From positions 45,072 to 109,071 of the forward strand of contig NZ_FOCI01000013.1 in assembly GCF_900110065.1 (NCBI RefSeq): a stretch of 64,000 bases of DNA, written 5' to 3'. The translations under genes were made by a program, and so were the position numbers. Within the stretch, counting starts at the first letter, position 1; each line of letters opens with the position of its first letter. This stretch comes from Loktanella fryxellensis. Its GTDB lineage: Bacteria > Pseudomonadota > Alphaproteobacteria > Rhodobacterales > Rhodobacteraceae. The notes under the pieces were generated by a model. It had not been told where the DNA came from. It saw only the letters and a program-made list of their open reading frames with translations, and ran no database searches. Shown here piece by piece: positions 56,165-63,959 of this stretch.

Positions 56165-56332
56165 TCATGGCCGCCCCCGGCCGCAGGCACAGGGCGATTT
56201 GCCAAGGTTGTAGCGTCCGCAGTGCGGACATTTCGCCGCCGCCAGACGGGCGCGGCCCGGATAGCGCCATTTGCCGAACATCCCCAATATCAGGATGAAC
56301 ACCAGAAAGACGACGGCGACCTTGATCAGCAT
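56165..56332 (-). CDS. Small membrane protein with C-terminal zinc ribbon
   Basis: A 55-residue gene, easily missed. It has an N-terminal membrane helix (MLIKVAVVFLVFILILGMFG), a basic stretch (KWRYPGRARLAAA), and a CPHCGRYNLGKSPCACG zinc-ribbon-like motif (four Cys, as CPHC…CAC). Its ATG overlaps the sppA stop (TAATG), so it is probably coupled to sppA translation. Its codon use fits the genome. It ends 22 bp before the SDR start. No function known to me. Confidence 0.75.
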   Translation of the reverse strand: MLIKVAVVFLVFILILGMFGKWRYPGRARLAAAKCPHCGRYNLGKSPCACGRGRP

Positions 56333-57126
56333 TACAGGCCGAACCGCGCGAAGGCGCTGCGATCCTCGAGGCCAGCAACCGCATCGCCCAAGATCCGCGC
56401 GCTGAACCGCGACAGGAACGACCGTTTCGGGCCGTAGCGGCGGAACTGCACGGTATCGCCGTGGCGGGCCTTCATCACCGGGATCATGTGGCCGATGCCG
56501 TCGATCAGACCCTTGGCGCGGCCCTTTTCGCCGACCCAGACTTCGCCCGAGAAGATGGCAGGATCGTCGGCCAGCCGCGCCCCGCGCCGGGATTTCACAT
56601 AGGCGATGAAGATGCCGTGCAGATCATCGAGCCAGCCTTCCAGCTTGGCCACGTCATCGGGCTTTTCGGGGCGGAACGGGTCGAGCATGGATTTCGACGT
56701 GCCAGCCGTGTGCACCCGGCGTTCGACGCCGTAGCGCCCGATCAGGTCGTGGAAGCCGAATCCCGCAGAGATGACGCCGATCGACCCTATGAGCGAGCCC
56801 ACGTCCGCATGGATCTCGTCCGCCGCACAGGCCAGCCAGTAGCCACCGGAGGCGGCCACATCCTCCACGAAGGCCACGACAGGGACCTTGTGTTCGACGC
56901 TCAGCCGCTGGATGCGTGCAGCGATCAGCGACGACTGCACGGGACTGCCGCCGGGGCAGTTGATCTGCAGCGCGACGGCGACGGGCTTGCCTTTGGTAAA
57001 GGCCCGCTGGAGCGGCGCTGCGAGGGAGGCGTCGTCAAGGCCCCGCCCGGCGGTAGTGATCGCCCCTTGCAGGCGGACGACGTTGACCACGGGGGGCCGG
57101 TTCAGGAACGGGATTTTCAGTTTCAT
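56332..57126 (-). CDS. sppA: S49-family peptidase (short SppA)
   Basis: A 264-residue serine protease of the SppA/S49 class, which degrades signal peptides or membrane fragments. The catalytic Ser is in EDVAASGGYWLACAADEI (about 92-109). A Lys is expected from the C-terminal region (GRAKGLIDGIGHM). It has the short, one-domain form. N-terminal membrane anchoring is not strong. The stop overlaps the 55-residue membrane gene. Confidence 0.9.
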   Translation of the reverse strand: MKLKIPFLNRPPVVNVVRLQGAITTAGRGLDDASLAAPLQRAFTKGKPVAVALQINCPGGSPVQSSLIAARIQRLSVEHKVPVVAFVEDVAASGGYWLACAADEIHADVGSLIGSIGVISAGFGFHDLIGRYGVERRVHTAGTSKSMLDPFRPEKPDDVAKLEGWLDDLHGIFIAYVKSRRGARLADDPAIFSGEVWVGEKGRAKGLIDGIGHMIPVMKARHGDTVQFRRYGPKRSFLSRFSARILGDAVAGLEDRSAFARFGL

Positions 57127-57201
57127 ACCGCCGATCTAGGGCACCCGGTGCAGGGCAACAAGGGTCGCGGCCTGCGGCACCACGCCCGTCACTGGCGCCC
57201 G

Positions 57202-57963
57202 TTACTGCCTGATCCGCCAGCCGGTGCGGAAGATCCACCAGATCGCCGCAAGGCAGGCCGCCATGAACAGGCTGATCGCCGCCAGCGAAAGGCCCACCGG
57301 CACGTCGGCGGTGTCGAAGAACGCCCAGCGAAAGCCTGAGATCAGATAGACGACCGGGTTGAACATGGTGATCGTCTGCCACACGGGCGGCAGCATGCTG
57401 ACCGAATAGAACGACCCGCCAAGAAACACGAGTGGCGTGATGATGAGCAGCGGGATCAGCTGCAACTGCTCAAAATTGCCAGCCCAGATGCCGATGATGA
57501 ACCCCAAGAGCGCGAAACTGATGCAGGTCATCACGAGAAAGGCCACCATCCAGACCGGATGCGCCACTGTCACGTCGACGAAGAAGAACGCCGTGGCGAA
57601 GATGATCGTGCCGATGAAGAGCGCCTTGGTCGCCGCAGCGCCGACATAGCCGATGGTGATTTCGATGAAGTTCACCGGGGCCGACAGCAGTTCATAGATC
57701 GTGCCGATGAACTTGGGGAAGTAGATCCCGAAGCTTGCGTTGCTGGTGGCCTGCGTCATGACCGACAGCATGATTAGGCCCGGCACGATGAACGCGCCGT
57801 AGCTGACCCCCTCGACCGTCTCGATCGCACTGCCGATGGCGGTGCCGAACACCACGAAATAGAGCGAGGTCGACAGCACCGGAGAGATCAGCGACTGTGT
57901 CAGGGTGCGAAAGAAACGCGCCATCTCGAATCGGTAGATGGCCTTGATGGCGGTCAGGTTCAT
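57202..57963 (-). CDS. ABC-2-type exporter permease
   Basis: A 253-residue membrane protein with about six helices. It resembles the YadH/NodJ-type ABC-2 permeases: [31 protein letters not shown] at the N-terminus and a C-terminal [43 protein letters not shown]. Its start overlaps the stop of the ATPase gene, so the two form one exporter. Substrate unknown. Confidence 0.9.
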   Translation of the reverse strand: MNLTAIKAIYRFEMARFFRTLTQSLISPVLSTSLYFVVFGTAIGSAIETVEGVSYGAFIVPGLIMLSVMTQATSNASFGIYFPKFIGTIYELLSAPVNFIEITIGYVGAAATKALFIGTIIFATAFFFVDVTVAHPVWMVAFLVMTCISFALLGFIIGIWAGNFEQLQLIPLLIITPLVFLGGSFYSVSMLPPVWQTITMFNPVVYLISGFRWAFFDTADVPVGLSLAAISLFMAACLAAIWWIFRTGWRIRQ

Positions 57964-58886
57964 GCGTCGTCCTTCACGAGGCCCACGAAGATGTCTTCGA
58001 GCGAGCTTTGTTGCGTCTGCAGGTCGGCCATCTGCAGGCCTGCCGCGTCCAGATCGTTCAGCAGGGTGCGGATGCCGGTGCGTTCCTGCCGCGCGTCATA
58101 GGTGTGAACGAGGGTGCGGCCCTCGTCCTCCAGCGTCAGGTGGTAATGCGCGAGGGCGGCGGGGATGGCGGTCGCGGGCCGGGTCAAGGCGACGCGCAGC
58201 TGTTTCTTGCCCATCTGCGCCATCATCTCGGCCTTGTCCTGCACCAGCAGGATCTGGCCCTTGGCGATGACGCCGACGCGGTCGGCGATCGCCTCGGCTT
58301 CTTCGATGTAATGGGTGGTCAGGATGATCGTGACGCCGGTGGCCTTCAGGTCGGCCACCACGCGCCACATGTCGCGGCGCAATTCCACATCGACCCCGGC
58401 GCTGGGTTCATCGAGGAACAGCACGCGCGGATCATGCGCCAGCGCCTTGGCGATCAGCACGCGGCGTTTCATGCCGCCGGAGAGTTCCTTGACGCGTGCA
58501 TTCGCCTTGTCGTCCAGCGACAGGGATTTCAGGATCGCCATAACGCGGGCATCGTCGCGCGGCTTGCCGAACAGCCCGCGCGAAAAGGCGACTGTGGCGC
58601 GGACCGTCTCGAACGGCTCGAGGTTGATTTCCTGCGGCACGAGGCCGATCAGGCTGCGCGCTTGACGGTATTCCAGCAGCGTGTCGAAACCGCCGACGCT
58701 GACCGTGCCGGATGTGGGCACCGTGATGCCGCAGATCGCAGAGATCAGCGTGGTCTTGCCCGCGCCATTGGGGCCCAGCAGGGCCAGGATCTCGCCTTGC
58801 TCGATCTCGAGGTTGATCGACTTCAGCGCCTCGAACCCGGTGTCGTAGGTCTTGCGCAGGTTCCTGACGGAGACGATGGCGGGCAT
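57960..58886 (-). CDS. ABC-2 exporter ATP-binding protein
   Basis: A 308-residue ATPase resembling YadG. Walker A is [14 protein letters not shown] (about 37-50), signature [17 protein letters not shown], Walker [14 protein letters not shown], with the H-loop [13 protein letters not shown] 58886 has AAAGGAA upstream. Together with the downstream permease it is likely an exporter of lipid, polysaccharide or drug; no substrate-linked gene is nearby. Confidence 0.92.
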   Translation of the reverse strand: MPAIVSVRNLRKTYDTGFEALKSINLEIEQGEILALLGPNGAGKTTLISAICGITVPTSGTVSVGGFDTLLEYRQARSLIGLVPQEINLEPFETVRATVAFSRGLFGKPRDDARVMAILKSLSLDDKANARVKELSGGMKRRVLIAKALAHDPRVLFLDEPSAGVDVELRRDMWRVVADLKATGVTIILTTHYIEEAEAIADRVGVIAKGQILLVQDKAEMMAQMGKKQLRVALTRPATAIPAALAHYHLTLEDEGRTLVHTYDARQERTGIRTLLNDLDAAGLQMADLQTQQSSLEDIFVGLVKDDA

Positions 58887-59048
58887 GGCGTTCCTTTGGG
58901 ATGACGCACGGGGCGCGGTCTGACTGCGATGTAGCCCGCAGCGCCGCCCGCGCATAGTCCCCGCGCCGCACACCTCCCGTGCGGCTTGCCGTAACGACAG
59001 GCGCGCCTATAGTCGAAAGGGAACGCAACATCGAAGCGAGGATCCGAC

Positions 59049-59588
59049 ATGGCTGACAGCGACACCCGACCCGGCCACCGGCTGATGGATCGGCCGGAAT
59101 ACAAGTCCAAGCCCCGCCCCCTGACCCGTGGCCCCGATGTCACCGTTTATGACGCGGTGCGGGCCATGTCCGACAAGAATTACGGCTCGGTCATGATCGT
59201 GGACGCCGACGACAAGGTGATCGGCGTGGTGACCGAGCGGGACGTGATGAACAAGCTGGTGGCGCAGGGCCTCGATTCCCGCACGACGAAGCTGAGCGAC
59301 ATCATGACCGCGGAGCCGCGTCTGGCCCGGGAAACCGACGATCTGATCGACTGGATGCGGATCATGTCGAACGAGCGTTTCCGTCGCCTGCCCGTCGTCG
59401 ATTCGGAAGGCCGGATCAAGGCCGTGTTCACCCAGGGCGATTTCGTGTCCTACAACTGGCCGGACCTCGTGTATCAGGCGCGCGCGATGGCGACCGCGAC
59501 GGTGACGCGGAACTGGCCCTATTTCCTGATTGGCGGCGGCATCGCGCTGTATTCGATCATCATGGTGATCGTCGTCAGCATGCTGTGA
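59049..59588 (+). CDS. Tandem CBS-domain protein with C-terminal membrane helix
   Basis: A 179-residue protein with two CBS motifs (about 22-85 and 93-150): YGSVMIVDADDKVIGVVTERDVM and RLPVVDSEGRIKAVFTQGDFV. These bind adenosyl ligands. A C-terminal membrane helix (FLIGGGIALYSIIMVIVVSML) follows. Probably an energy or nucleotide sensor at the membrane. The ATG 59049 follows GCGAGGATCCGAC. Confidence 0.9.
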   Translation: MADSDTRPGHRLMDRPEYKSKPRPLTRGPDVTVYDAVRAMSDKNYGSVMIVDADDKVIGVVTERDVMNKLVAQGLDSRTTKLSDIMTAEPRLARETDDLIDWMRIMSNERFRRLPVVDSEGRIKAVFTQGDFVSYNWPDLVYQARAMATATVTRNWPYFLIGGGIALYSIIMVIVVSML

Positions 59589-59659
59589 GCCTGCCCGGAC
59601 CGTCATGGCCGCCGTTGCGTGACATGACGGGCGCCGGTGAAATTTCCTGCATTTCGCTC

Positions 59660-59688
59660 TGGACGCCCTGTGGGACGGTCGTTATAGC
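59660..59688 (+). promoter_or_regulatory. Sigma-70-type promoter of tRNA-Asn
   Basis: TGGACG (59660-59665) and TATAGC (59683-59688) each match 4 of 6 bases of the consensus, with the ideal 17-bp spacer, ending 12 bp before the tRNA. Confidence 0.7.
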
Positions 59689-59700
59689 ACCCACAGGTTT

Positions 59701-59775
59701 TCCGACGTAGCTCAGCGGTAGAGCAGTTGACTGTTAATCAATTGGTCGTAGGTTCGATCCCTACCGTCGGAGCCA
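59701..59775 (+). tRNA. tRNA-Asn (anticodon GTT)
   Basis: A 75-nt cloverleaf with encoded CCA. The acceptor stem TCCGACG pairs CGTCGGA; the D-arm GCTC-AGCGGTA-GAGC, the anticodon loop CTGTTAA (anticodon GTT at 59733-59735) and the T-arm GTAGG-TTCGATC-CCTAC are all intact. Its 3' end is the likely attachment site of the downstream element. Confidence 0.96.
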
Positions 59776-59790
59776 ATTCCCCTTCAAGGT

Positions 59791-59830
59791 GTTGAAATAG
59801 CTCAACTTCGGAGTTTAGCTCCGATGGTTT
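59791..59830 (+). terminator. Paired hairpins after tRNA-Asn
   Basis: GTTGA/TCAAC (59791-59806) is followed by TCGGAG/CTCCGA (59808-59824, TTTAG loop), then TGGTTTT. They probably terminate the tRNA transcript and isolate the integrated element. Confidence 0.6.
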
Positions 59831-59850
59831 TGACCGGCATCTCCGCCGAT

Positions 59851-59891
59851 GTTGCACACAGGTTGCACACGGCAGACACCTCGGTTGCACA
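59851..59891 (+). repeat. Three GTTGCACA direct repeats phased at 11 and 22 bp
   Basis: GTTGCACA occurs at 59851, 59862 and 59884. The start-to-start distances of 11 and 22 bp are one and two helical turns, so the sites face one side of the DNA. They lie between tRNA-Asn and the integrase gene, where integrase arm-type or regulator sites are expected. Confidence 0.6.
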
Positions 59892-59905
59892 GGTCCGGTC
59901 CGGGT

Positions 59906-59922
59906 GCCCTCTCTAGGAGGGC
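59906..59922 (+). promoter_or_regulatory. Hairpin covering the integrase ribosome-binding site
   Basis: GCCCTC (59906-59911) pairs perfectly with GAGGGC (59917-59922) across a TCTAG loop. The 3' arm lies inside the AGGAGGG Shine-Dalgarno sequence 4 bases before the integrase ATG. Confidence 0.6.
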
Positions 59923-59925
59923 AAG

Positions 59926-60624
59926 ATGCATCACCCCAGATACCTTTTTCGCCAAGGACGCCACTTTCACTTCAGGCGCCGGATCCCGGGGTTATCCACA
60001 TCTATCCGCTCGGTGCAGGTGGCACTGGGGACGACAGATGAAAAAGCGGCGCATACTTGGTCCAGAACACTGACGACAGAGTTCGACGCCATGCTGAACG
60101 CCTTCACCTTTTTGCTTCATCCGCTGCCGGAAGAGCTGATTGCATCCTACATCCAGACGCGGATGCAGGTGATCATCGACGACCTGCGCCGCGAGTTGCG
60201 GATGGAACGGATGTCCGGGCGCAGGACCTCGCCCCATGCAACCCATCGCGTGCAGCGTGCGGTCCTGCGGGCACTGGTCGAAGACGGTATCGCGCCCGCT
60301 CTCGAACCGGCGCGGATCGATCCGTCGTGGACCGCGGATGAAGTGAAGGGTGCCGTGGCCCTTTACGCGAATGATGTCCGGGGATTGCGCGACCAGGATC
60401 AGCGCCGGCGCGTGATCAGCGACTTCGAAAACGCCACCGGCGTCAAGGCTGCGTCGCGCGAACACGAATATCAGATCATCGAGGCCCACCTGCAGGCACG
60501 GCTCGCAGCCCTGGACGCCGAGCAGGATTGCCGGGACCTGCGTGCGCAGGTCTATGCCGATCTCGCCAAGACGTTCATCAACCCGAGAGAAACACCGCCC
60601 CTGTCGCAGTGCGTGAAGTCCTGA
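59926..60624 (+). CDS. Tyrosine integrase, N-terminal part (DUF6538-like)
   Basis: A 232-residue reading frame. The N-terminus HHPRYLFRQGRHFHFRRRIPGL matches the DUF6538 arm-binding region that begins many Rhodobacterales phage-type integrases. The rest is helical with Arg/Glu-rich core-linker features, but no catalytic residues. It ends at TGA 60622-60624, after the frame that continues the protein has begun at about 60590-60610. I interpret this as the first portion of one integrase of roughly 650 residues, interrupted by a -1 frame change. Confidence 0.7.
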   Translation: MHHPRYLFRQGRHFHFRRRIPGLSTSIRSVQVALGTTDEKAAHTWSRTLTTEFDAMLNAFTFLLHPLPEELIASYIQTRMQVIIDDLRRELRMERMSGRRTSPHATHRVQRAVLRALVEDGIAPALEPARIDPSWTADEVKGAVALYANDVRGLRDQDQRRRVISDFENATGVKAASREHEYQIIEAHLQARLAALDAEQDCRDLRAQVYADLAKTFINPRETPPLSQCVKS

Positions 60625-62003
60625 CCGAAACCGTGACCGCGACACCCGCCACCCTCACCAAATCGCCGGTCGCGGTGCTGCCGAAGCAGCTTCCTACACA
60701 ATCGATTGAGCCTGCCCGCGCGATCCGCATCATCCCGGACGAACGCAAGATGAGCTTCACGCCCGGCGTCGACGAAATCCAAGAGCCGTTGACGATCGAC
60801 GCACTTCGTGCGCAACAGGCCCAAGCCGAAGGAGTGGCGCGACACCACGAAAAAGTTGTCGATGGCCCGGACATTGCCGGTGTGTACTGGCGCATGGCGA
60901 TCACCGACGGGTTGAGCAGGGAAACGGTCGCTCAGCGTGCCGCAAGCCTCCGTCTGTTCTGCCTGATCACAAGCGTTCAGCGTGTCAATGACATCCGTCA
61001 GCATCATCTCTCGGCGTTCCGGGATGCCCTCACCGCTTTCCCCGTCCACTTCATGCGATCTGCGGCGGACGGCACAAGGACCATCGAAGAGATCATGGAG
61101 CAGGCGCGTTTCATGCCCGACTTCAAAAAGGGAATCCACGTCACCACCCGCCAGCGCCACATCAAGTCGATCGAGCTTCTGCTGGAGCGCGCGGCGTCCG
61201 AAGGCCATAATCTGGACCCCGGCCTCAACATCAAAAAGGTCAAACCGAAGGCCAAGGGCAAGGGCGCGAAGCACAAGCAGCGCGCGGTCTTCTCCATCGA
61301 GGAGCTGAAGGCGGTCTTCGCCCACAGCCTGTGGCAAGGGGGCCAAAGCCGGGGCAATCGCCATACGCCCGGATCGGTTGTCGTCCGGGATTCCCGTTAC
61401 TGGATCCCCCTCGTCCTCGCCTATACCGGGGCGCGGCGCGCAGAGATCGCAGGGCTCGCGGCAAGCGATGTCCGGGATATCGAAGGTTATCCCTGCATCG
61501 TCACTCAGGCTAACCGGTATCGCACGATCAAAGGTGAAGAACCCGGTGAGACTGACGAGCGTCGCAAGAAGACGCGGATCGTACCCATCCACCCGCACCT
61601 CGTCGAACTCGGTTTCTGCGAATACGCCACAGAGATGAAAAAGCGCGGCGCGGAATTGCTGTTGCCGGACATCGTTCCGACGCCACGCAAGGGATCCCGC
61701 CGCGCAGCTTGTCCGGACCCGACATTGATGGTCGACAAGTTCGGCGGAGCGATCGACTACATGTGGACAACGGCCTTGAAGAAAGTGCTCGACGGCAATC
61801 CGAGGCGGCTCTGCATGCACTCGTTGCGTCACTACGTGAACGACTTCATGCTCTATGCCCCGGACATCATCGACCCCGTCCGGTTCGACATCATCGGCCA
61901 TGTGCAGTCCGAAGGAGAGGCCATCAACACCGCCGTATATCGTGGCGATGCCCCATTGTCGTTGAAAGTCGAAGCGATCAGGCAGCTACCTCGGCTGTTC
62001 TGA
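60609..62003 (+). CDS. Tyrosine integrase, catalytic part
   Basis: The frame opens upstream at 60528; the start given is GTG 60609. About 464 residues holding a complete tyrosine-recombinase domain: catalytic Arg in TGARRAEIAGL, Lys in RRKKTRIVPIH, HSLRHY (His-x-x-Arg), IIGHVQ (His) and nucleophile Tyr in NTAVYRG. An N-terminal core-binding region around residues 90-200 has helices suited to DNA contact. The frame is -1 relative to the N-terminal part, and a run of four C at about 60597-60600 is a possible slip or deletion site. Its TGA abuts the relaxase stop. Confidence 0.85.
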   Translation: MREVLTETVTATPATLTKSPVAVLPKQLPTQSIEPARAIRIIPDERKMSFTPGVDEIQEPLTIDALRAQQAQAEGVARHHEKVVDGPDIAGVYWRMAITDGLSRETVAQRAASLRLFCLITSVQRVNDIRQHHLSAFRDALTAFPVHFMRSAADGTRTIEEIMEQARFMPDFKKGIHVTTRQRHIKSIELLLERAASEGHNLDPGLNIKKVKPKAKGKGAKHKQRAVFSIEELKAVFAHSLWQGGQSRGNRHTPGSVVVRDSRYWIPLVLAYTGARRAEIAGLAASDVRDIEGYPCIVTQANRYRTIKGEEPGETDERRKKTRIVPIHPHLVELGFCEYATEMKKRGAELLLPDIVPTPRKGSRRAACPDPTLMVDKFGGAIDYMWTTALKKVLDGNPRRLCMHSLRHYVNDFMLYAPDIIDPVRFDIIGHVQSEGEAINTAVYRGDAPLSLKVEAIRQLPRLF

Positions 62004-62261
62004 TCAGCGGGGCATCGGGTCGTCGGTCTGCTTGGGGGTGTCCGGGATCACCTCCACCTTGCAGCCCGCCTCCTGGACAATGCCGTCGAGCACATCGGAC
62101 CACTTTCCGGACAGATCCTCGTCACCTGTGATGACGACGTGTTCCTTCATGTCGAGGATCGCGCGCTCCCCGGCTGCCCCGATCATCATGATCGCGGTGT
62201 CGCCTGCGACGAACCGATGCCGAAGGTGCAGGCCGGCACGACGGGCGAGCCTGTAAATCAG
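62004..62261 (-). CDS. Possible CTG-started 85-residue protein after the nested gene
   Basis: A well-coded stretch (AGDTAIMMIGAAGERAILDMKEHVVITGDEDL…) follows the nested frame. A CTG at 62261-62259 overlaps the nested gene's TGA as NTGA, the same arrangement as the ATGA/GTGA overlaps elsewhere. GGGGAG lies about 11 bases upstream. It may be a separate small gene, or just the C-terminus of the long relaxase frame. No family recognised. Confidence 0.35.
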   Translation of the reverse strand: MIYRLARRAGLHLRHRFVAGDTAIMMIGAAGERAILDMKEHVVITGDEDLSGKWSDVLDGIVQEAGCKVEVIPDTPKQTDDPMPR

Positions 62262-63395
62262 GATGATCCATGCTCCCCGAGAACGTCGCTCCCCATCAGA
62301 AATGCCAGGTCGGACTGAAGGCCGTCCAGCTGAGTCCGGAGCCCGGACATTTCCGCCGTCTGCACCATGAACGCCGCCGTCTGCTCCGTCAGTCGCTCCT
62401 CGACTTCGACCAGGAGCGTGATCAGGCGCATCGCGAACTCCGTCGTGATGTCCGCCTGGTCGGGTTCGAGGAGCTGGAGCAGCGGGTGCAGCCGCCGCAC
62501 GTCCTCCCGCGTCTTGTCGAGCATCGCGTGCGTGCGTTCGTAGCCCGTGGTCAGTTCGGTCATATGAGGGTCCTTTCAGGGTGAAGGTAAAATCAGGGAG
62601 TTTACAGATCGCCTCGGCGATCCGGCGGAGAACGATGCTCAACGCCATCGCCTGAAGGCGCGCGGCCAGCGCGAGACGTCGCAGGATCAACGCCGACGAG
62701 AATGCGCTGCCCGCGAGCCTCGGGTTGATCGCTTTGCCGGTCAGGATATTTCGCGGGATCAGCAGACCGGGACTGTCGTTGGAAACGATCAGGGACCAGG
62801 GAGAGCCTCGGGCCCGCAAGGCATCGTTGAGTTCGGATAATGTGACAGGTCGGGACGTGGACATGACCGCATTCAAATCGTCCCCGAACCTTGCCGCCTG
62901 TCCGGATTTCCGGCGCGCTCGATCGGAGACGGCAGGCGTCAGAACCAGTTCCGGATCGGGCCGCCACGCGGGTTCCGGCAGTCCGAGGAACTGACACACG
63001 TCGCGCTCGATGCGATCCGTTTCGCGGACCGACGTCGCGATCTCGAGATGGCGACCAGTGTAGGTCTGACGTGCGGCAACGATATGGATGTGATCGCAGC
63101 GGGTGGCTTCCCTGCCCCACATCACCCAAGGCACCATTTCGGACGGCAGCCCACTAGCGGTCAGAACCCTGCGCGCAACGGCGAGCCAAACGTCGTCGGT
63201 CAGGGTCCGACCGACGGGCATTGAAAGCGTCATGTGGACAAGGCCTGCTCCCCTTGGGGCTTCGAACGTCTGGAGCATGTCGCAGGCCTGCCGCCATGTC
63301 CTGACTGGTATCGACCCGGAGAGGATCTGGCCGTCCTTCGACAGGTACGACAGGATCGGGTAAGCTTGGTCGGGGAAAGTGGTATGCCGTCTCAT
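62004..63395 (-). CDS. Relaxase/mobilization nuclease
   Basis: A frame of 463 residues; the first 270 residues are the credible relaxase. The N-terminal YLSKDGQILSG resembles the catalytic Tyr region; HMTLSMPVGRTLTDDVW and DHIHIVAAR (the H-x-H metal motif) match the MOBP/MOBQ-type nickase. ATG 63395 overlaps the MobC-like stop (ATGA). From about 62600 the codon bias weakens: the 62258-62563 segment reads better in a different frame. The stretch 62004-62257 again reads well. The original relaxase stop may have been lost, or the long form is real. Confidence 0.75.
   Translation of the reverse strand: MRRHTTFPDQAYPILSYLSKDGQILSGSIPVRTWRQACDMLQTFEAPRGAGLVHMTLSMPVGRTLTDDVWLAVARRVLTASGLPSEMVPWVMWGREATRCDHIHIVAARQTYTGRHLEIATSVRETDRIERDVCQFLGLPEPAWRPDPELVLTPAVSDRARRKSGQAARFGDDLNAVMSTSRPVTLSELNDALRARGSPWSLIVSNDSPGLLIPRNILTGKAINPRLAGSAFSSALILRRLALAARLQAMALSIVLRRIAEAICKLPDFTFTLKGPSYDRTDHGLRTHARDARQDAGGRAAAAPAAPAPRTRPGGHHDGVRDAPDHAPGRSRGATDGADGGVHGADGGNVRAPDSAGRPSVRPGISDGERRSRGAWIILIYRLARRAGLHLRHRFVAGDTAIMMIGAAGERAILDMKEHVVITGDEDLSGKWSDVLDGIVQEAGCKVEVIPDTPKQTDDPMPR
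62258..62563 (-). CDS. Helical 101-residue protein nested in the relaxase frame
   Basis: This frame lies wholly inside 62004..63395, on the same strand, and is shifted. Third-position GC is about 90% here against about half in the relaxase frame, so it is the likelier coding frame. The product MTELTTGYERTHAMLDKTREDV… is helical and rich in Leu/Glu with a heptad-like pattern. ATG 62563 has AAAGGA 7 bases upstream. It could be a mobilization accessory or regulator. Function unknown. Confidence 0.7.
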   Translation of the reverse strand: MTELTTGYERTHAMLDKTREDVRRLHPLLQLLEPDQADITTEFAMRLITLLVEVEERLTEQTAAFMVQTAEMSGLRTQLDGLQSDLAFLMGSDVLGEHGSS

Positions 63396-63697
63396 CCGGC
63401 GTTCCGGACGATAACGGAGTTCAGGGCGGCCTTGGCGCGGCGACCGATCTCGTCGATGTCGTGCGGCTTCAGAAGGTGCAGCCGTCCGGTAGCTGCCCGG
63501 TCGATCTGATGGAGCGCGTAGCTGATCCGGGACAGTTCTGCGACGATAGCCTCATCCTTACCGCCTCCGTAGGTCAAAGCCGCGTGCGACATGAACTTCG
63601 CCCTCGTCGCGAACCCGTTCATCTTCGCCATGTCGTCGATCCGGGCGGCGACCTCGGGGGCTTGGCGGATCGAGTAAGAGATGGTTTTCACAGGCAT
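63392..63697 (-). CDS. MobC-like relaxosome accessory protein
   Basis: A 101-residue protein with a ribbon-helix-helix-like N-terminus (MPVKTISYSIRQAPEVAARIDDMAKMNGFATRAKF) and a C-terminal helical part (AIVAELSRISYALHQIDRAA). It overlaps the relaxase start and resembles MobC/plasmid mobilization accessory proteins that melt or bend oriT. ATG 63697 has AGGAT upstream. The oriT should lie upstream of it. Confidence 0.75.
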   Translation of the reverse strand: MPVKTISYSIRQAPEVAARIDDMAKMNGFATRAKFMSHAALTYGGGKDEAIVAELSRISYALHQIDRAATGRLHLLKPHDIDEIGRRAKAALNSVIVRNAG

Positions 63698-63959
63698 GGC
63701 CGATCCTCGGTTCGATAATTCAGTTTACCGGTACGGGAGGAGTTGACCGAGGGCGGAGATTTCACCCCAATCGAAACAAAGGCATATTCAAAACGAAAAC
63801 AATGACTTATCGCCGTCGGGATGAAACAACCAAATCAAGGTGACGGCGCACGTCTTTCGAAGCGGTGACTTTAAGAAAAACAATTTCACGGGAGAACTGA
63901 AAAATGACGTCACGCCTTAGGTTCTCAAGATCAGCCTGACAGACCGCGATGGTTTAACG
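63698..63959. other. AT-rich region upstream of mobC, possible oriT
   Basis: Notably AT-rich with A-runs for this GC-rich genome, 262 bp. It contains the palindrome TGACGTCA (63905-63912) and short repeats around GAAAC/GATGAAAC. No clear nic-type sequence was recognised. It is the natural place for oriT and for the promoter of mobC-relaxase. Confidence 0.35.

Noticed and set aside
62602..63129. Alternative 175-residue frame inside the relaxase gene
   Set aside because: It opposes the relaxase H-x-H frame, which has the better codon pattern and known motifs in that segment.
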